Of a stretch of DNA of 64,000 bases, positions 21,585 to 35,312 are shown piece after piece (the first letter of the stretch is position 1; every line of letters begins with the position of its first letter). Location: contig WPIO01000004.1 in assembly GCA_009760855.2 (NCBI GenBank), positions 1 to 64,000 of the forward strand. The letters run 5' to 3'. The translations under genes were made by a program, and so were the position numbers. This stretch comes from Cristatella mucedo (taxonomy: Eukaryota; Bryozoa; Phylactolaemata; Cristatellidae). Below the pieces are notes generated by a model. The model did not search any database. It saw only the letters and a program-made list of their open reading frames with translations, and was not told the DNA's origin.

Positions 21585-21873
21585 GTGTGTTATGTTTGCA
21601 TTAAAACGTGGACCGACCGGCCGCAACGCGGGCCGATTTAGCCGCATTTGCCGCGAACGGTGCGGATGTGCTCGGCTCGGCTGCGCTTGGCTCGGCAGAC
21701 TGATCGCGTCGCGGTCGCATCGCGGCCGCGCTTGTCACTCTTCTCAGACTTCTCAGACGCACGGCGCACTCGGACGCCAGGAGGCGCGTTTTTGTAGGTT
21801 CATGCTGTCGCGGCGATGCCCCAAGCTACCAAATAGGCACATGCACAAATGCGTTCGCGCGCGCAGGCGAAAA

Positions 21874-21955
<82 letters not shown>
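21874..21955. repeat. AT then GT dinucleotide array
   Basis: A short AT run is followed by about 62 bp of pure GT. Confidence 0.95.
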
Positions 21956-21958
<3 letters not shown>

Positions 21959-22222
21959 AATATATATGCACTTTCAAAGCGAGAACATACTTCCTTCCGT
22001 GACGCGGCAACATTCCACCGCGCGGCTTGCATACATTATGCATTTCTACTATGAATCAAGGAAATGAGTCCACAGGCTCACTCGAAGACAAAAACAACAG
22101 AGTAGCGTACCGGAAGACAATAAAACAGTGAAGTTCGGTATTGTATTTCTACTACGACTCAGGAAGTGATTCAATAGGCTCTAGTATATGTATGCACGCT
22201 CGGGCGCGCACGCCAGCACACT

Positions 22223-22372
<150 letters not shown>

Positions 22373-23964
22373 AGCCTATATTCGCACAATACCTATCGCT
22401 AGCACACAATCAACGCACGAGCAATTGCCGAACTTCATTTATTCCGCGAACGTCTTAGAAAGATGCGGGTGTGAGCAACCACTGTCAGAATATGTTTCGG
22501 AATTCAACTTGAGAGTAAGGCAAAACCGCTTCAATTACTTCGTGCGTATCCCATCGCACTCGTGCGCTCAGCGACGATTCTCGACGTCAGCGTCTCCATG
22601 GCGTCTCTCGCTGCTCCGGTCGCCCGCAGCCAACTGCCGCTAGGAGGCGTTCGCTGGTCAGAGCCACTTACGCCGGCTGTGCAGCGGCACGCAGAGCTTC
22701 AACTGGGCGCTTCCGGCAAATGCGTTCTCGCTTTTGTTTTCGTTTCCGAAAGAGATGAGGGTATACGAGAGTGGGTCACGTAATAATAATATCAATAATA
22801 ATAATAACGCACTTGATAAAGCGCCATCAGAGAACTCAATCTCTCTCTAGGCGCTTTACATTTGCTGCAAAGGGAAATGCAATTGAATGGTGAGTAGTAT
22901 ACGCTCAGGCTTAAGGTCGTTAAGTCTGCCATGACGTCTCTGCTATAACTTTGCAGAGGCCAACTATCAAGGAATTGCGTAGACTAAGTTGATCGGGTTT
23001 CATTGAAAGTAAGCTCTACGAAAACATAAACTTTCCCGCTCAGTCAGGGCGAACAGCTAACGTAAGCGAGTGGCGATTGACCGCGAGGCGCTCGAAATGA
23101 TCTTCGATCGAATTAGAAATGTATTTACAATTTATAATATTGACACATTAAAATCTTCTAAGCAATATTATCATCAGACGTTCAGGCTGATCCGTCTTCC
23201 GATTTTAGCGAATTTCGGCATCGCTTTCAAGGAGCAGCCGTCATTGCTCTACGTCGACACACTCACTAGTTGCCGGGCTTCAAAGCTCGCCTCCGTCGCT
23301 CCTATGCTGCCGGAAGCAATGTGGATTTCCCCGCGGGATCTCGCGTGATCGTGCACTTGACTCGCAAAGCGAACAGAGAGCTGACTGCTCGTCAAATAGA
23401 TGGCACGGAGTCGTTGACAGTGCAACTATCCGGGAGTGCGACTTGCGCGTCTCATCCGGAGTGAACTGGAAAGTTCTGGAAAGGTCCAATGCAACGGCCG
23501 CTAGAGGGCATCAAGGGAAAATGTTGCAGCATCTCAGAGCTAAGTTTGTCGTAGAGATTCAATTATGTCTTCATGCTGATCACCCATGTTTACAATTGTT
23601 CACGAAATTTTCAGACCGTTATGTGCTCGACTTATGTATTTAGGCTTCTCTGGATTGGAAAAACTACTTGCACGAGCTAACCCGGCGTGCTAAAACGAAC
23701 CTGGCAAGGAATTTAGCAAAAAATTGAAGGAAATGAATCTCAGCGCCACAAGCAAACGGTCGCACAAGGTATGGTGACGAACTTAATTGTATAGGTTAAA
23801 GTACGTTTTCCTTATCAAATGTTTACTCTTGCCGTTGGTAATTCAGAGGTCTCAATTTCTGAGCATGCTATCAGTTCAAGGCATTCTCTTTAGCAACCTT
23901 TCTAGTTCGTACAAATTGTGTCATAGTGAAAGAAAATGCAGCCCTGTGACACTCACGAACCACT

Positions 23965-24612
23965 TGTGAGGACTCACTCTTACTCACGAGACTTGCAAGA
24001 GGTAAGACGTGTTTAGAGTGACCTCGTGCTTTTGAGTGTTTTGCTTTTGTGATTTTACCGTACTTTCGTCCTTTATTGCTTCATTTAATGCTAGTTAGTT
24101 CTTCATTAGATATTGCGCTTATTTTGAGACTGAAAAACGCAAAAGTAGCAGCTCTTCAGCTGGAAGACTCCGACCCAGAGGTTTTGAGCAACCGCGGCGT
24201 CTGTGTAGACTGAAGGGAGGTGGCATTGCATCGTTTAAAGGTTCGATTCGTGCATTGTTTACTAAACTGTGCATTTTGACCAAATTTGTTCGGTTTGACA
24301 TCATTGTGTGAGCCGTGCATTTGTATCTATCATTACTCCTCTCAGACCACTTACTCCATGCACCGTGTGGCTTCTAACTCCTTCGTGATATTCGGGTATT
24401 CCGATTTGGTTCCCAGGCATTCCGCCGAAGCAAAGCTGGCTCGCGAAACGCGAAACAGTTCGGTGCAGGTTATTGCAATGCAGCCGCCGGCCTGAATGGA
24501 GCTGCTCGTGCTTGTTGTAAAAATTCAAGATTCGCGATTTCATGAATTTATTCTACGTTGCAAGTCAAATGAACAGGTACGTGCGGCAGTTGACGTGAGG
24601 CAGAGTGACAAT
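23965..24612 (+). repeat. Repeated element, short form, copy B
   Basis: This is the counterpart of 1,665-2,315 with the same internal gap, the same lost acceptor and the same flanking 115-bp direct repeats. It differs by a 3-bp deletion near 24,129. Confidence 0.65.
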
Positions 24613-25676
24613 TTCTGATAATGCTATCAGCTCAAGGCATTCTCTTTAGCAACCGTTTTAGTGCGCACAAATTGAGTCATAGTGACAGAAAATGCAGCCC
24701 TATGCAACTCACGAACCATTTCGAACACGGCTCCCTATGATGATTACAGTTACGTTAATCGATAAGCTTACCCCTGTCGCCGGATCGATCAGTAAAACTC
24801 GGAACTTGCACGCCTGCCTGAAAGCACGCTCAGGCCACAACAGCCAGCATAACGATAATAATAATTATACATTTGATACCGCACCCTCAGAGAACTCAAT
24901 CTCTTTCTAGGCACTTTTATCATGTGCACCGAAAGCCGCTTAGGCCTTGAATGCACGATAGGAAACTCTCCTGAGCAACACCCACTAAGTCTTTGGGGCT
25001 GTAAAAGTTACAGACGAAAACACATAACAGTACATTCAAGCCGGCAGCACGGATATTTGTCGGTGCCTTAAAAACGCCAACGTTTTGGCTCTAATTTAGT
25101 GTCAATATTTAAGTCTGTGTACCTACATATAAGTATACGCGTATAAATATTCATATTTACTCTAAAATGGTGCACCGATTAAGGGCTTCTTAGTTTAGCC
25201 TTGGAGATTCAGCGTTGACGTCATAGGTTATTTGGTATTCAGTGCCTTACAAACTAAAAGGGTGGAACTGCAGCTAGGGATCAACAAATATTAGTTTACT
25301 GCGCTGGTGCACCTATATCTAGTACAGCGCCTACTATAAGTAAGTAAAATACTAATAATAAGAATGAGATATACATCAACCGAGACCTATCAGAGCTAAA
25401 TTTCTTTCTAGGCCATCAGTACGATGGAAGGGGAGCAAAGTGCAGATCTTCAGCCTACTGAGTGACAGTCAATCAGCTTTGTTCATTCTAACTGGGAGCC
25501 AATAATCAGGTTGTTCGTGCTGAAGTAATATACATCGGTGCACTTACTTTGAAGAGTAGAAGCTAACGAGAGATATTGGCCGTCTCTCGGACGATTGTTG
25601 GCTCGTTACGAGCCATACCAAAGCCAGTTGGCCCAGCAAACGCCGTGGTGAACACTGCAACGTCGACTTCCCGCAT

Positions 25677-27292
25677 TTTACTCATTTAGCCGTGAGCTCG
25701 TAGTCGAAGCATCAGTATTGAGAACCTATTCCTTGTTGCAGTTTTTTTCTGAAAACCTTCGTTTTTCAGCACTGGATCCAAGGACACCGAGTGAGAAAGT
25801 CGGTGCTGAGAAGTAGATGAAATGTATCTCCGTCTGTAACTCCACGAAATCATAAAGACCACGTGGGTGTTATGCAGAAGAGTTTTGCATAGCGCACTCA
25901 CAGCCTAAGCGGCTTTCGGTAAGCATTCGGTAGCCAACAGACTTCGTCTCACGCAACAAATAGAAAGTGGGAAGCATTGCAGAGTCAAGAGAGCAGTTGA
26001 GGTAGTGAGTAGCATGAAAGTAGCATCTCAGGACTGTTGAAAAGGATGAGCCATAGTCGGCAGTAGGTGAGTAGTTGTCGTTGCGTAAGAATTGTGGAAG
26101 CGAGTTCCATAATATAGGACCTGCAGAGCTATCGCTTCTGTAGCCAACGGTCTTTAAGCGGAGGAATGGAACAGCTAATTTATTGTCCACACAGAACGTG
26201 AGGGGCGCGAACAGGCTTAAACCTGTGCAGCAGTTCAGCAAGGTACGAAGGAGCCAAGCCATAGCGGGCATTGTGGGTCAGCGTAAGAACTTTACTCTGG
26301 ATCAGTTGCTCAACAGGCATCCATCGTAGCTCTTTTAGCAAAGGCGACACGTGCTCAAACCGCTGGGACTTGAAAACTAGCCTTGCAGCCATATTCATAC
26401 TCTGCTGCAGCGGCCTAATTGCTTTCTTTGGAAGCCCAGCTAATAATGAATAGTAATAATCAAGCCGAGACAGAACTTAGGAGGTAGTTAAAAATTTTAT
26501 ACAAGCATCTGTGGGAGACAGCCCCTAATCTTGGATAGGGATCGGACGTGATGGCTAGCAGTAGAAGTAGTCTTCTGAAGGAAGCTTTTAAAATTAGGCA
26601 GTTGTCGAAAACGATACCTAAATTTCGAGCATGTGGTGATGGTCGCACAATAGCATCACCTATTAGAAGAGCAAAGCCTTTTAATCCAGCCACACGCATA
26701 GGGTGTCCAATGAGCCGCAATAAAGCCATAAAGACTAGTGGGTGTTACGAAGGAGAGTTTTGTATAGCGCACTCACAGCCTAAGTTGCTTTCTGTACGCA
26801 TTCGGTAGCCAACAGACTTCGTCTTACGCAACAAAGAGAAAGTGGTAAGCATAGCAGTGTCAGAAGAGCAGTTGAGGTAGTGAGTAGCATGGAATTTGTG
26901 TGAGATTCCAAATTTACTAAAGCTTACTCAAAGTTCAAGTGGATTTTGGGTTTTTTTGCGACGACAACAGTCTTCATCTCACGCAATAAGAGATAGTGCG
27001 CGAAAAATAACAATGTCATGAGAGCAGTTGAGGTAGCGAGTAGCTTGAAAGTGACTGCTGGGAAGAGCTGGAAAGGATATGCCATAGTCGGCAGCAGGAG
27101 AGTAGATGTCGTAGCCTAAGAATCGGGGGAGAGACTTCCACAGTCTAGGACCTGCAGAGAAAAAGCTTCTGTCGCCAAAGGTCTTAAACTGTAGGAACGG
27201 AACAGCTAATTTATAGTCCATAGAGGACCTGAGTTCTCGAGGAGGCTGAAACTGCTGCATCCGTTCAGCTAAGGAGCAGCGTTCAGACGACT
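25677..27292 (-). pseudogene. LINE family A relics, copy B
   Basis: This is the counterpart of 3,380-4,990 with the same broken ORF2 C-terminal fragments (LAVPFLRLKTVGYRS, NLGIVFD, LAVPFLQFKTFGDRS). Only single-base differences and 2-bp indels distinguish it from copy A. Confidence 0.78.
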
Positions 27293-28431
27293 AGTGGTGA
27301 CTATCTTTTGGCCACGCCCTCAGACTGGCACCAGATTGCACCAGTTGGCACCGGAGGCCATCACTTACCATTTGCCTGCCATTCGAGTTTCGTATCGCAC
27401 TAGGCCACAGGGCGGGTGTCGCCAATCAGTGACGCACATCCTAAAGCGAAGGATTCAACACAGATGCTTGATGGCACGCTCGAGCAAGCATCTGCGGGTG
27501 CGACTTGCTCGGTGCACCAGGAGAGAACTGGAAAGTTGTGGAAAGGTCCGATTCAACGGCCCCTTGAGTGCGTCAAGAAAAAAAATTTACATCCTTACAG
27601 ATATAAGAGTGTCATATACATACGATTACGTCTTCACGTTGATAGACCATGTTTACAATTGTTAACGAAATTTGAAGACCTCATGTGTGGCACGTAGTTA
27701 GGCTTTTCTGGATTAGAAGAATTAGATGCAAGCGCTTACCTGAAGGTTAAAACGAAACTAGCACAGAATTGAGGAAAATTTAACAAGAAAACGGATCAAA
27801 GTGCTAAAGGCAGGCAGTCGGATAAAGTGTGGTGACGAGATTAAATTTATCCATTATAAATAAAATGCGTTTCCTTATCAAATTTCTGCGCCTGCCGTCA
27901 TTGAGAATTCAGCGGCCTCAGTTTCTGAAAATGTTCTCAATTCAAGGCATTTTGTCTGGCAACCTTCTTACCATGTACATGTTTGTGCAAATGTGTCATA
28001 GTAAAAACAAGAAACCGTATGCTATTCCCACACCATTTTGAACATGCATAAATAGAAAGATTACAGCTAAGTTCATCATAAGCTTATCCAAATTGCAGGA
28101 TGAGTTATTAAAAGTCTGAACTTGCGGGTCTGCCTGCAAGAACACTTAGGCCACAATAGTCAGCATAACAATAATAGTAATAATGATAATAATATGCTTG
28201 ATATAGTTTCCTCAGAGAACTGAATACCTGTCTAGGCACTTGGCATGCATACCAAAGCCGCATGGGCTTAGAGTGTGCTATTGAAAACGTTCCTGCATAG
28301 CACCCACTTAGTCTTTGTGGCTTGCAGAGTTACAGACGGAGATACGTAACGTTGGATTCGAGTAGGCAGCACGGAGATTCGTTGGTACCTAAAATCCACT
28401 AACGTTTTGGCTCTCAGTTTATGTAAGTATT

Positions 28432-28433
<2 letters not shown>

Positions 28434-28485
<52 letters not shown>

Positions 28486-28512
28486 TGTAACTATACATAT
28501 ATATATATATAT
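28434..28512. repeat. AT microsatellite, interrupted, copy B
   Basis: Counterpart of 6,134-6,203 with a longer first run and a shorter second run. Confidence 0.9.
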
Positions 28513-29484
28513 TTTTTATGTTCACATTTAATGTAAAATGGTTCACTGATTTAAGGCTTCTTAGTTGAGCCGTTAAGAAAAATTGAGGCTGGTTGCTTAA
28601 AACAATATTCGCAGCTTTTGAAGCCAAAAGGGACAAGCTACTTCAGATATGGATCCACAGAATTAGTTTACTCTGGTGGTCCATCTATATCTATTACAGC
28701 ACATACTAACAATAAAATGAATACTAATAAAAAATAGAAGCTTTCAAACGCGCCCTAAAGGAACTTATAGTCTTCCTAGGTCCTCGATGGAAGGATGGAG
28801 AAGGAGCAAAACGCAGATCTTTAGCCTATTGGCTAACGGTCGACCAGCTTTGTTGTTAATAACTGGTAGTTAATAGCCAGATTGTTCGTCCTGCAGTAAC
28901 ATACAGTGGCGCTCTGACTTTCAAGTCAACTAACGGGAGATACGAGCGGCCTCTCTCTCGAATTTGTACTTGGAGTAAAGAACTAAAACTCGGGTTAGGA
29001 GCCAACTTCAGTTGCCCTGACGCTAGTTTACTCAGCGAACGCTGCAGTGAACAGTGCATCATCCGCCCGCCCAGATAACTGCGTCTCACTCGTTTACTTG
29101 TAGCCGCTAGCTCGTATTCGAAGCATCGGTAATATCATGCTTGATAAACAACATGAACAACGTGGTTAGGGGTGAACTGCACAGGGTCAGCGTGCAAATG
29201 TGGTTACTGGCAGCAGGCACAGTGTCAGTTCTCAATCCCAGCTGCACGATAGGCGGCTCTCAAACATCTCTGCGCTGCTGTCAAAGATTGTCAGTAGCCG
29301 CGGTATAATCGGTGTTGTTTGCTCCCATTTGTGCTCCATTGTGTGTGTGTGAAACCTCCGTTTTTCAGCTGTGGATCTAAAGAAAATTGATGCGAAGGAC
29401 AGTGCTGAGAAGTAGAAGCAGAAGGATGAGAAGCTTTGAACGGAAGGAAGGAACGATCAGCAAACGTGACGAAGGTGTGCGTTT

Positions 29485-31285
29485 AGTTGACTTAATAATT
29501 ATATAATAATGATAATGCACTTAATAAAGCGACCTCAGAGAACTCAATCTCTTTCTAGGCGCTTTACATTCGCTGCGAAGGGAAACGCGATTGAATCGTG
29601 AGTAATATCATGCTTGATAAACAACATGAACAACGTGGTTAGGGGTAAACTGCACAGGGTCAGCATGCAAATGGGGTTACTGGCAGCATGCACAGTGTCA
29701 GCACGCATAAGCACATCAAGGACGAATCACTGAGACCCACTAAATGCTTTCCTAAATAGGTGTGTTTTTAAGTTCTTTTTAAATGTGGTCAAATCACGGC
29801 ATGTTCTGATGCAAGTCGGGAGAAAGTTTCAGGCTTTGGGAGCATACGAACTCCAAAACAGTCTCCAAAGGATTTAAGGTTTATCCGGGGAATTGGTAAA
29901 CTGTTGGATTCCGAAAAGCGGGCGGTACGATGTTTGGCCTGTTGGGGGAGTATGTCGGAGGGATAAGCTGGAGCCAAAGAATGAAGTGACCTAAAAGTGA
30001 GCGACAAAACCTTGAAGTCAATCCGTTGCTTGACTGGTAGCTAGTTGTAATGTGGCAACTGCGACGCTCACGACAGACAAGCCTAGATGCAGAGTTTTTC
30101 GCCAGCTGCAATGGCCTGATCGCACATGCCGGTAGGCCAGTAAACAATGGGATGCAGAAGTCGAGACGGGATGTCACGAATGCATGGACAAATTTGGACG
30201 TGGTATTCTAATCTACACAAGCCCGAATTTTAGCAATGTTATGAAGCTGAACGTAGGCAGACTTGACTGTGGAGCTGATGTGGTCGTCTAACGAGAGGTC
30301 ACTTTGGAACATGACACCTAGATTTTGAGCTGATTCAACAGGATATATGCTGGCAGAGCCAATATGGAGCGTCAGCCTTTCCAATTTCTGAATTACACTG
30401 GATTTGCCCATAACTAGTAAGTTAGTTTTATCATCGTTTAGTTTAGGAAAATTTGCTACCATCCATGTGCGGATGTCATCAATACATGCAGCTAGTGAGG
30501 TGAGAGAATTTGAGGTGCTCAAAGGCTGGGAGGGATCAAAAGTACAACTGAGTGCAAAGGAACAACTGAGTGTCATCCGCATAGAAGTGAAAGCCTAGAT
30601 TGTGCTTGACAATCACGCCAGCAAGAAGGAGAGTATAAACCGTGAAAAGAACCGGACCTAGCACCGAGCCCTGAGGTAACCCATTTTTCAGAGGTACCTC
30701 GGATGATCTTTGTTCATTCACGTCAATACTCTGGAGTCTCCCACTGAGATAGGACCTGAAACATTGCAGAGCAGTGCTAGTGATGCCCAGCCGAGACGAG
30801 AGGGGCTCTAGAAGACCTTTGTGATCAATAGTTTAAAAAACTGTCAAAAGATCGAGCAAAACAAGCAGAGACACTCTACCCATGTCTGCATTTCTAAGTA
30901 GGTCGTTGTATACCCTAAGCAATGCTGATTCTGTGGAGTGATTAGCTCTAAAGCCAGACTGGAACGTACTACCAAGGTTTGAAGCTTCGATATTTAAGTT
31001 CAGCTAGTCTGCCGGCGACCCGTTCCAGTGTCTTAGATAGGAATGGTAAAAGGGAGACTTGGGGGGTAGTTGCTCAAGTTCTCTTGGTCTAGTGTCGCTT
31101 TCTTGAGAAGTGGCCTGACTACAGCTTTTTTGAAAGGTGCTGGGACCTGACCTGAGGCTAATGACATATTAACGATGTTAGTTATGCATGGCAGCAGCAG
31201 ATCAATCCAACGTAGGAGCAGGACAGTAGGTTGTCAGAATGAAATTGAGTTCTCTGAGTTGTAGCTTGAGTCAGCCTCTCCCTGG
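29485..31285 (-). pseudogene. LINE family B reverse transcriptase, decayed, copy B
   Basis: This is the counterpart of 7,185-8,985, with the same frameshift after YADD and the same premature stops. Copy B lacks about 16 bp present in copy A near 7,730-7,745. Shared disabling mutations show the LINE was dead before the segmental duplication. Confidence 0.88.
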
Positions 31286-32075
31286 TCCCCTGTAAGCCAC
31301 TCAGCCAATTGATGGTCTCATCACCTGCACCTTGCCTGATGCACCATCAAAATATGTTAGGAAATATGGTAAAATATGGTGTCCATCACCTCAGGCAATT
31401 CCGAAAGCACAGCACTGAGAATATGGTGGTCTTTACTCAACACAGCAATGAACATTTGCATGGACATTTCCAGGGAACCGAACCATGCTTGTATGCCATC
31501 ATTTCCGATGCTATGCCACCTTAGGTTATCTGCACTTCCAAAGCTACTACTACAAATTAACATCTCACATAAAGGCAGCACCTTTAAAATAGGGTAAAAT
31601 ATGGTGTCCATCACCTCAAGCAATTCCGATAGCACAGCAGAGAGAAATGGCATGAATGGCTTCGAGACCCTCGAGCTGCGAACACTGACCCTCTGCTGCT
31701 GCTGCTTTTTTGCAGGTGGTTCGCTGTCGTACCAAATTCTGTCCAGTGTCGCCAAATTCCAGTTAGAACGGACTAGTGACGATGGTGAAGCAATCGCCCC
31801 CAGACGCTGAACACACTATAATGCCATATAGTTCATTCTTTCTTTTAACTGCCTCTTGGTGGGCTACTACCATCAAAGCTAGTCCAACGTGAGTGGTAAG
31901 AGGCTCCACCTGAGCTTGCAGCACTGGCCGGCAGGTCGTACAACTACTGAAGCTGCCTTGCTCGTAACGCAACAGCATAGCCTGTCAAAATCGGTTTATG
32001 GCCTAAAGCACTGACACGTGAAGCCAGCAGCACTCCTGCTCTGGAACCCTGGGCATCGATAACTACTAGCCAATC

Positions 32076-32134
32076 CAACAGCTCGTTCGTCCTGCACAGA
32101 CTGCACTGCAGTGACCCAGTCGTCCTCTTCGTTG
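32076..32134 (-). pseudogene. Shard of the TRIM beta-propeller exon, copy B
   Basis: Same shard as 9,775-9,833. It was present before the large duplication. Confidence 0.7.
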
Positions 32135-33725
32135 TCGTCTTCACATCTTAGACAGAGGTGCGTTTGTGCCTGCTTGTGCACATTCGTGCTCGTGTGAGTG
32201 CTTGCCTGCTGTCATGTGGATGCCCACATAAAGCATAAAGGGCCAGCCACAGGCAGTGCTGTATGCTGCTGCTGGCTGCAGCTACATGTTTACCTTCACT
32301 CCCCGTCAACTCCCTCGTCTTTGTAGCTATCAGTGACGAGATCGAGTGAATGTCAATAGGCATCGAAGTCGAAGCCGTAGTCAAAGCCAGGCTAAGTCAT
32401 CATCGGATTTTGTTTCCATCGCACGCAGTTTATTCGCAATTTATTTATTGTGATAATTCTGCCATTGTTGTCGGCTTTCGTATGTACACCTGCTTACCTT
32501 GTGGGCTGTCTTTACGATTCGATAGTCTGCTTTTAGGCAACGGCTCTACCTTCGTCAGTTGCCATGCTGCTCGGTACGGCATTCGTTAGCTACTTACCCT
32601 GAGCTTTCGTGATGGGTACTCCGGGCAGCTCTGGACGCTTATAACAATTTCATCAGGGTGTGCGATACTCTATCGGGGTAGGGTCAAACCTACTTAAGAC
32701 TGGGCGGAATGACTGCCAGTGACTGCTCTACTTCCGGAACACTGCAGAAATGTCGCATGCGACCAGCTGTAGAACAGGAAAAGACTGGAGGAGCCTGGGA
32801 GATCCGTGCCGCCAAACTTCGGCGAACGGCTCACGTATGACTAAGTCAAAAAGAGAAAGAGACTGTAGGTAGGATTCGAGCACTTGACCACCCAGGTGTT
32901 GGAATAGAGTCCTCGCCCGAGCGTAGGCCGGGCTCACCAGCTGGGCTAGGCTACGAAGGGCCATCGCCGGAAGTCGTATTCATGTACGTACTGGTTGAGG
33001 CCCTTCACGGTCGGGGCTCTCGGAAGCTGGTGGCCAGACAGTTGGGGCTTGCCTTGCGGACCTCGGCATTCCACCAACGAAGGGAAGGGAGTTTCGACGG
33101 CTTTGCTTTGGGTATCCGACGCCATCTCATTGGCTAAAGGAGCTGCGATGCTTCCGTTGCAGCAAACGTAAAGTGCTCAGAATGAGATTGAGCTCTCTGA
33201 GGGAGCAATATCAAATGCATTATCGTTCTTATTATTCTTAACTCGTCAGCAACTCCAAGTCTTCTGATAGCTTAGATAAAAATTGTACTCTGTACTTAAA
33301 AAAAAACCATTTTATTGCAGTGCATTTTATTGCCTCGTAATTTCATACACAACTTTTTCAATTTATAAGTATGTCTTTTAATCTAAAAATGTATGACCGA
33401 TATCGATGCGTTTTTGGTGTCGAGGAATTGATTATTACATTTTAAAATAGAAATTAACTGGACACGTAAATCATTTGAGTTAGGTGCTCTGTCGCCGAAC
33501 GAATAAACTCGCAAGTCAACGTACCTCAGGGTACAGTTAGCCCCCGACTTACGATGGGTTTTACTGACAAAAATTTGAAATGCGAACTCGGTCGCGTTCA
33601 CATTAATTAAAATTGAAAATTAAAATATATGCAAGAAAGCATTCAAAATCCGCGCGCGGTCAGTAGGTTTGACAAGGCCGCAAACAGTAGAGAGGAAACG
33701 ACGTCTGACAGCCATGCATTTCGGG

Positions 33726-35078
33726 TACCCGCGGACTCACACCTGCTTGCGAGACTTGCTGGAGGTAAGACGTGTTCAAAGTGACCTCGTGCTTTCACGT
33801 AGTTTGTGTCGTGATTTTCCTGTACGCTTATGTTATTACTTTATTACAACGCTTTCTATCTGTATTAGATAGTGTGGTCATTTTGAGATTACTGAAAGAC
33901 GCAAAAGTAGCACGTGAGAGGGCTGAAAAGCGAAAAAGTAGCAGCCATTCTGCTGGCATAGAAAAGACTCGGAGGAGAGCAATTTCTCCAGAGGAGAAAA
34001 AAATGTGGCAAGTTTGCTAATGAGACAGAATAAGGAACTGAAAAAGGAAGAACATAAAGTTATGACGAACTCGAGGTGGCGTTACGAAAGTTTTGTCGTA
34101 AACGAAATGGCTTAACTACTCTCCTCTATCGCTCCTCGAATGCGTTTACCAGACAGCGAACTAAATTTAGGAAGAGCTAAAAATGCCAGTAGTTGGTAAG
34201 GAGACTATAGCCAGCTCGTTGGGTGGCAATTTTAGTTTCGATGTAAAAATGCTTCTATTGGCTGTTCAGCCTTGGAATTGTGAATTTTAAGCCTAGTTCT
34301 GTAAATTACCATTTGAGGGAGGCTACTATATATACTGCCACATGTTTTCTTCGGCGGACCAAGAAGCTTTCATTGGGCAGCTCTGAGCGCGTCAGTCATG
34401 TCAGAGCAGCGTCTCCCCTGCCAGACTCTCGAAGCTCGTTCATAGATATGAGAGAATTGAAGAGATTCATCAGTTTATGGATCGTCTAGTATACGTTGTT
34501 TTTTATTAAACGGGAAATTTAAAGGCATGTGCAGTCAAGAGTTAGATACAAGACCAGTAATAGCTGATAAGGATAACTAGCTGATAAGGTCAGCATCGTT
34601 TGAAAGTCCGAGTCGTTTGAAGCACTCGCAAGCTCTTTGCCGTAGAGTTCTCTGACCCAGAGGTTTTGAGCCACCGCCGCGTCTGTGTAGATTGAATGTT
34701 GACGGCATTGCATCGTTTGAAGGTTCGATTCGTGCATTGCTTACTAAACTGTGCATTTTGGACCAAATTTGTTCGGTTGGACATCATTTTTTGAGCCGAG
34801 CATTTTTATCCGTCATTAATCCTCTCGGACCACTTACTCCATGCATCGTGTGGCTTTTAACTTCTTCGTGAAATTCAGGTATTTCACTTCGGTTCCCTGG
34901 CGAACCACCGAAGTGAAGCTCGCGAGACGTGAAACAGCTCGGTACAGACAGGTTAGTGCAAAGCCGCCGCGAGGCCTGACTGGAGCTGCTCGTGCTTGTT
35001 GTAGGAATTCAAGAATTTCATGGATTTTATTCTGCATTACAAGACAAATGAAAAGGTACGTGCGGCAGTTGACACGGT
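33726..35078 (+). pseudogene. Repeated element with exon-like blocks, long form, copy B
   Basis: This is the counterpart of 11,460-12,810 with a handful of substitutions. The donor-like sites and the Lys-rich frame are retained. The protein family is not identified. Confidence 0.5.
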
Positions 35079-35312
35079 CATGCAAAGCTGAGTGACATGC
35101 GTTGATACGTAGCTCGTCCCAGCATTCTTATTACCATATTATTTTTATCACTTTGTACTACCTCATTACTCCTTTCGGAATTACTCCATGCACGTATTTA
35201 CTCATTACTTCATTGTACTACCTCATTACTCCATGCACCATGTGGCCCTGCTTCCCTTCCCTTCATCCTTAACTTAACTTACTTCATCCCAGCATCCCAG
35301 CATCGTCTGCTC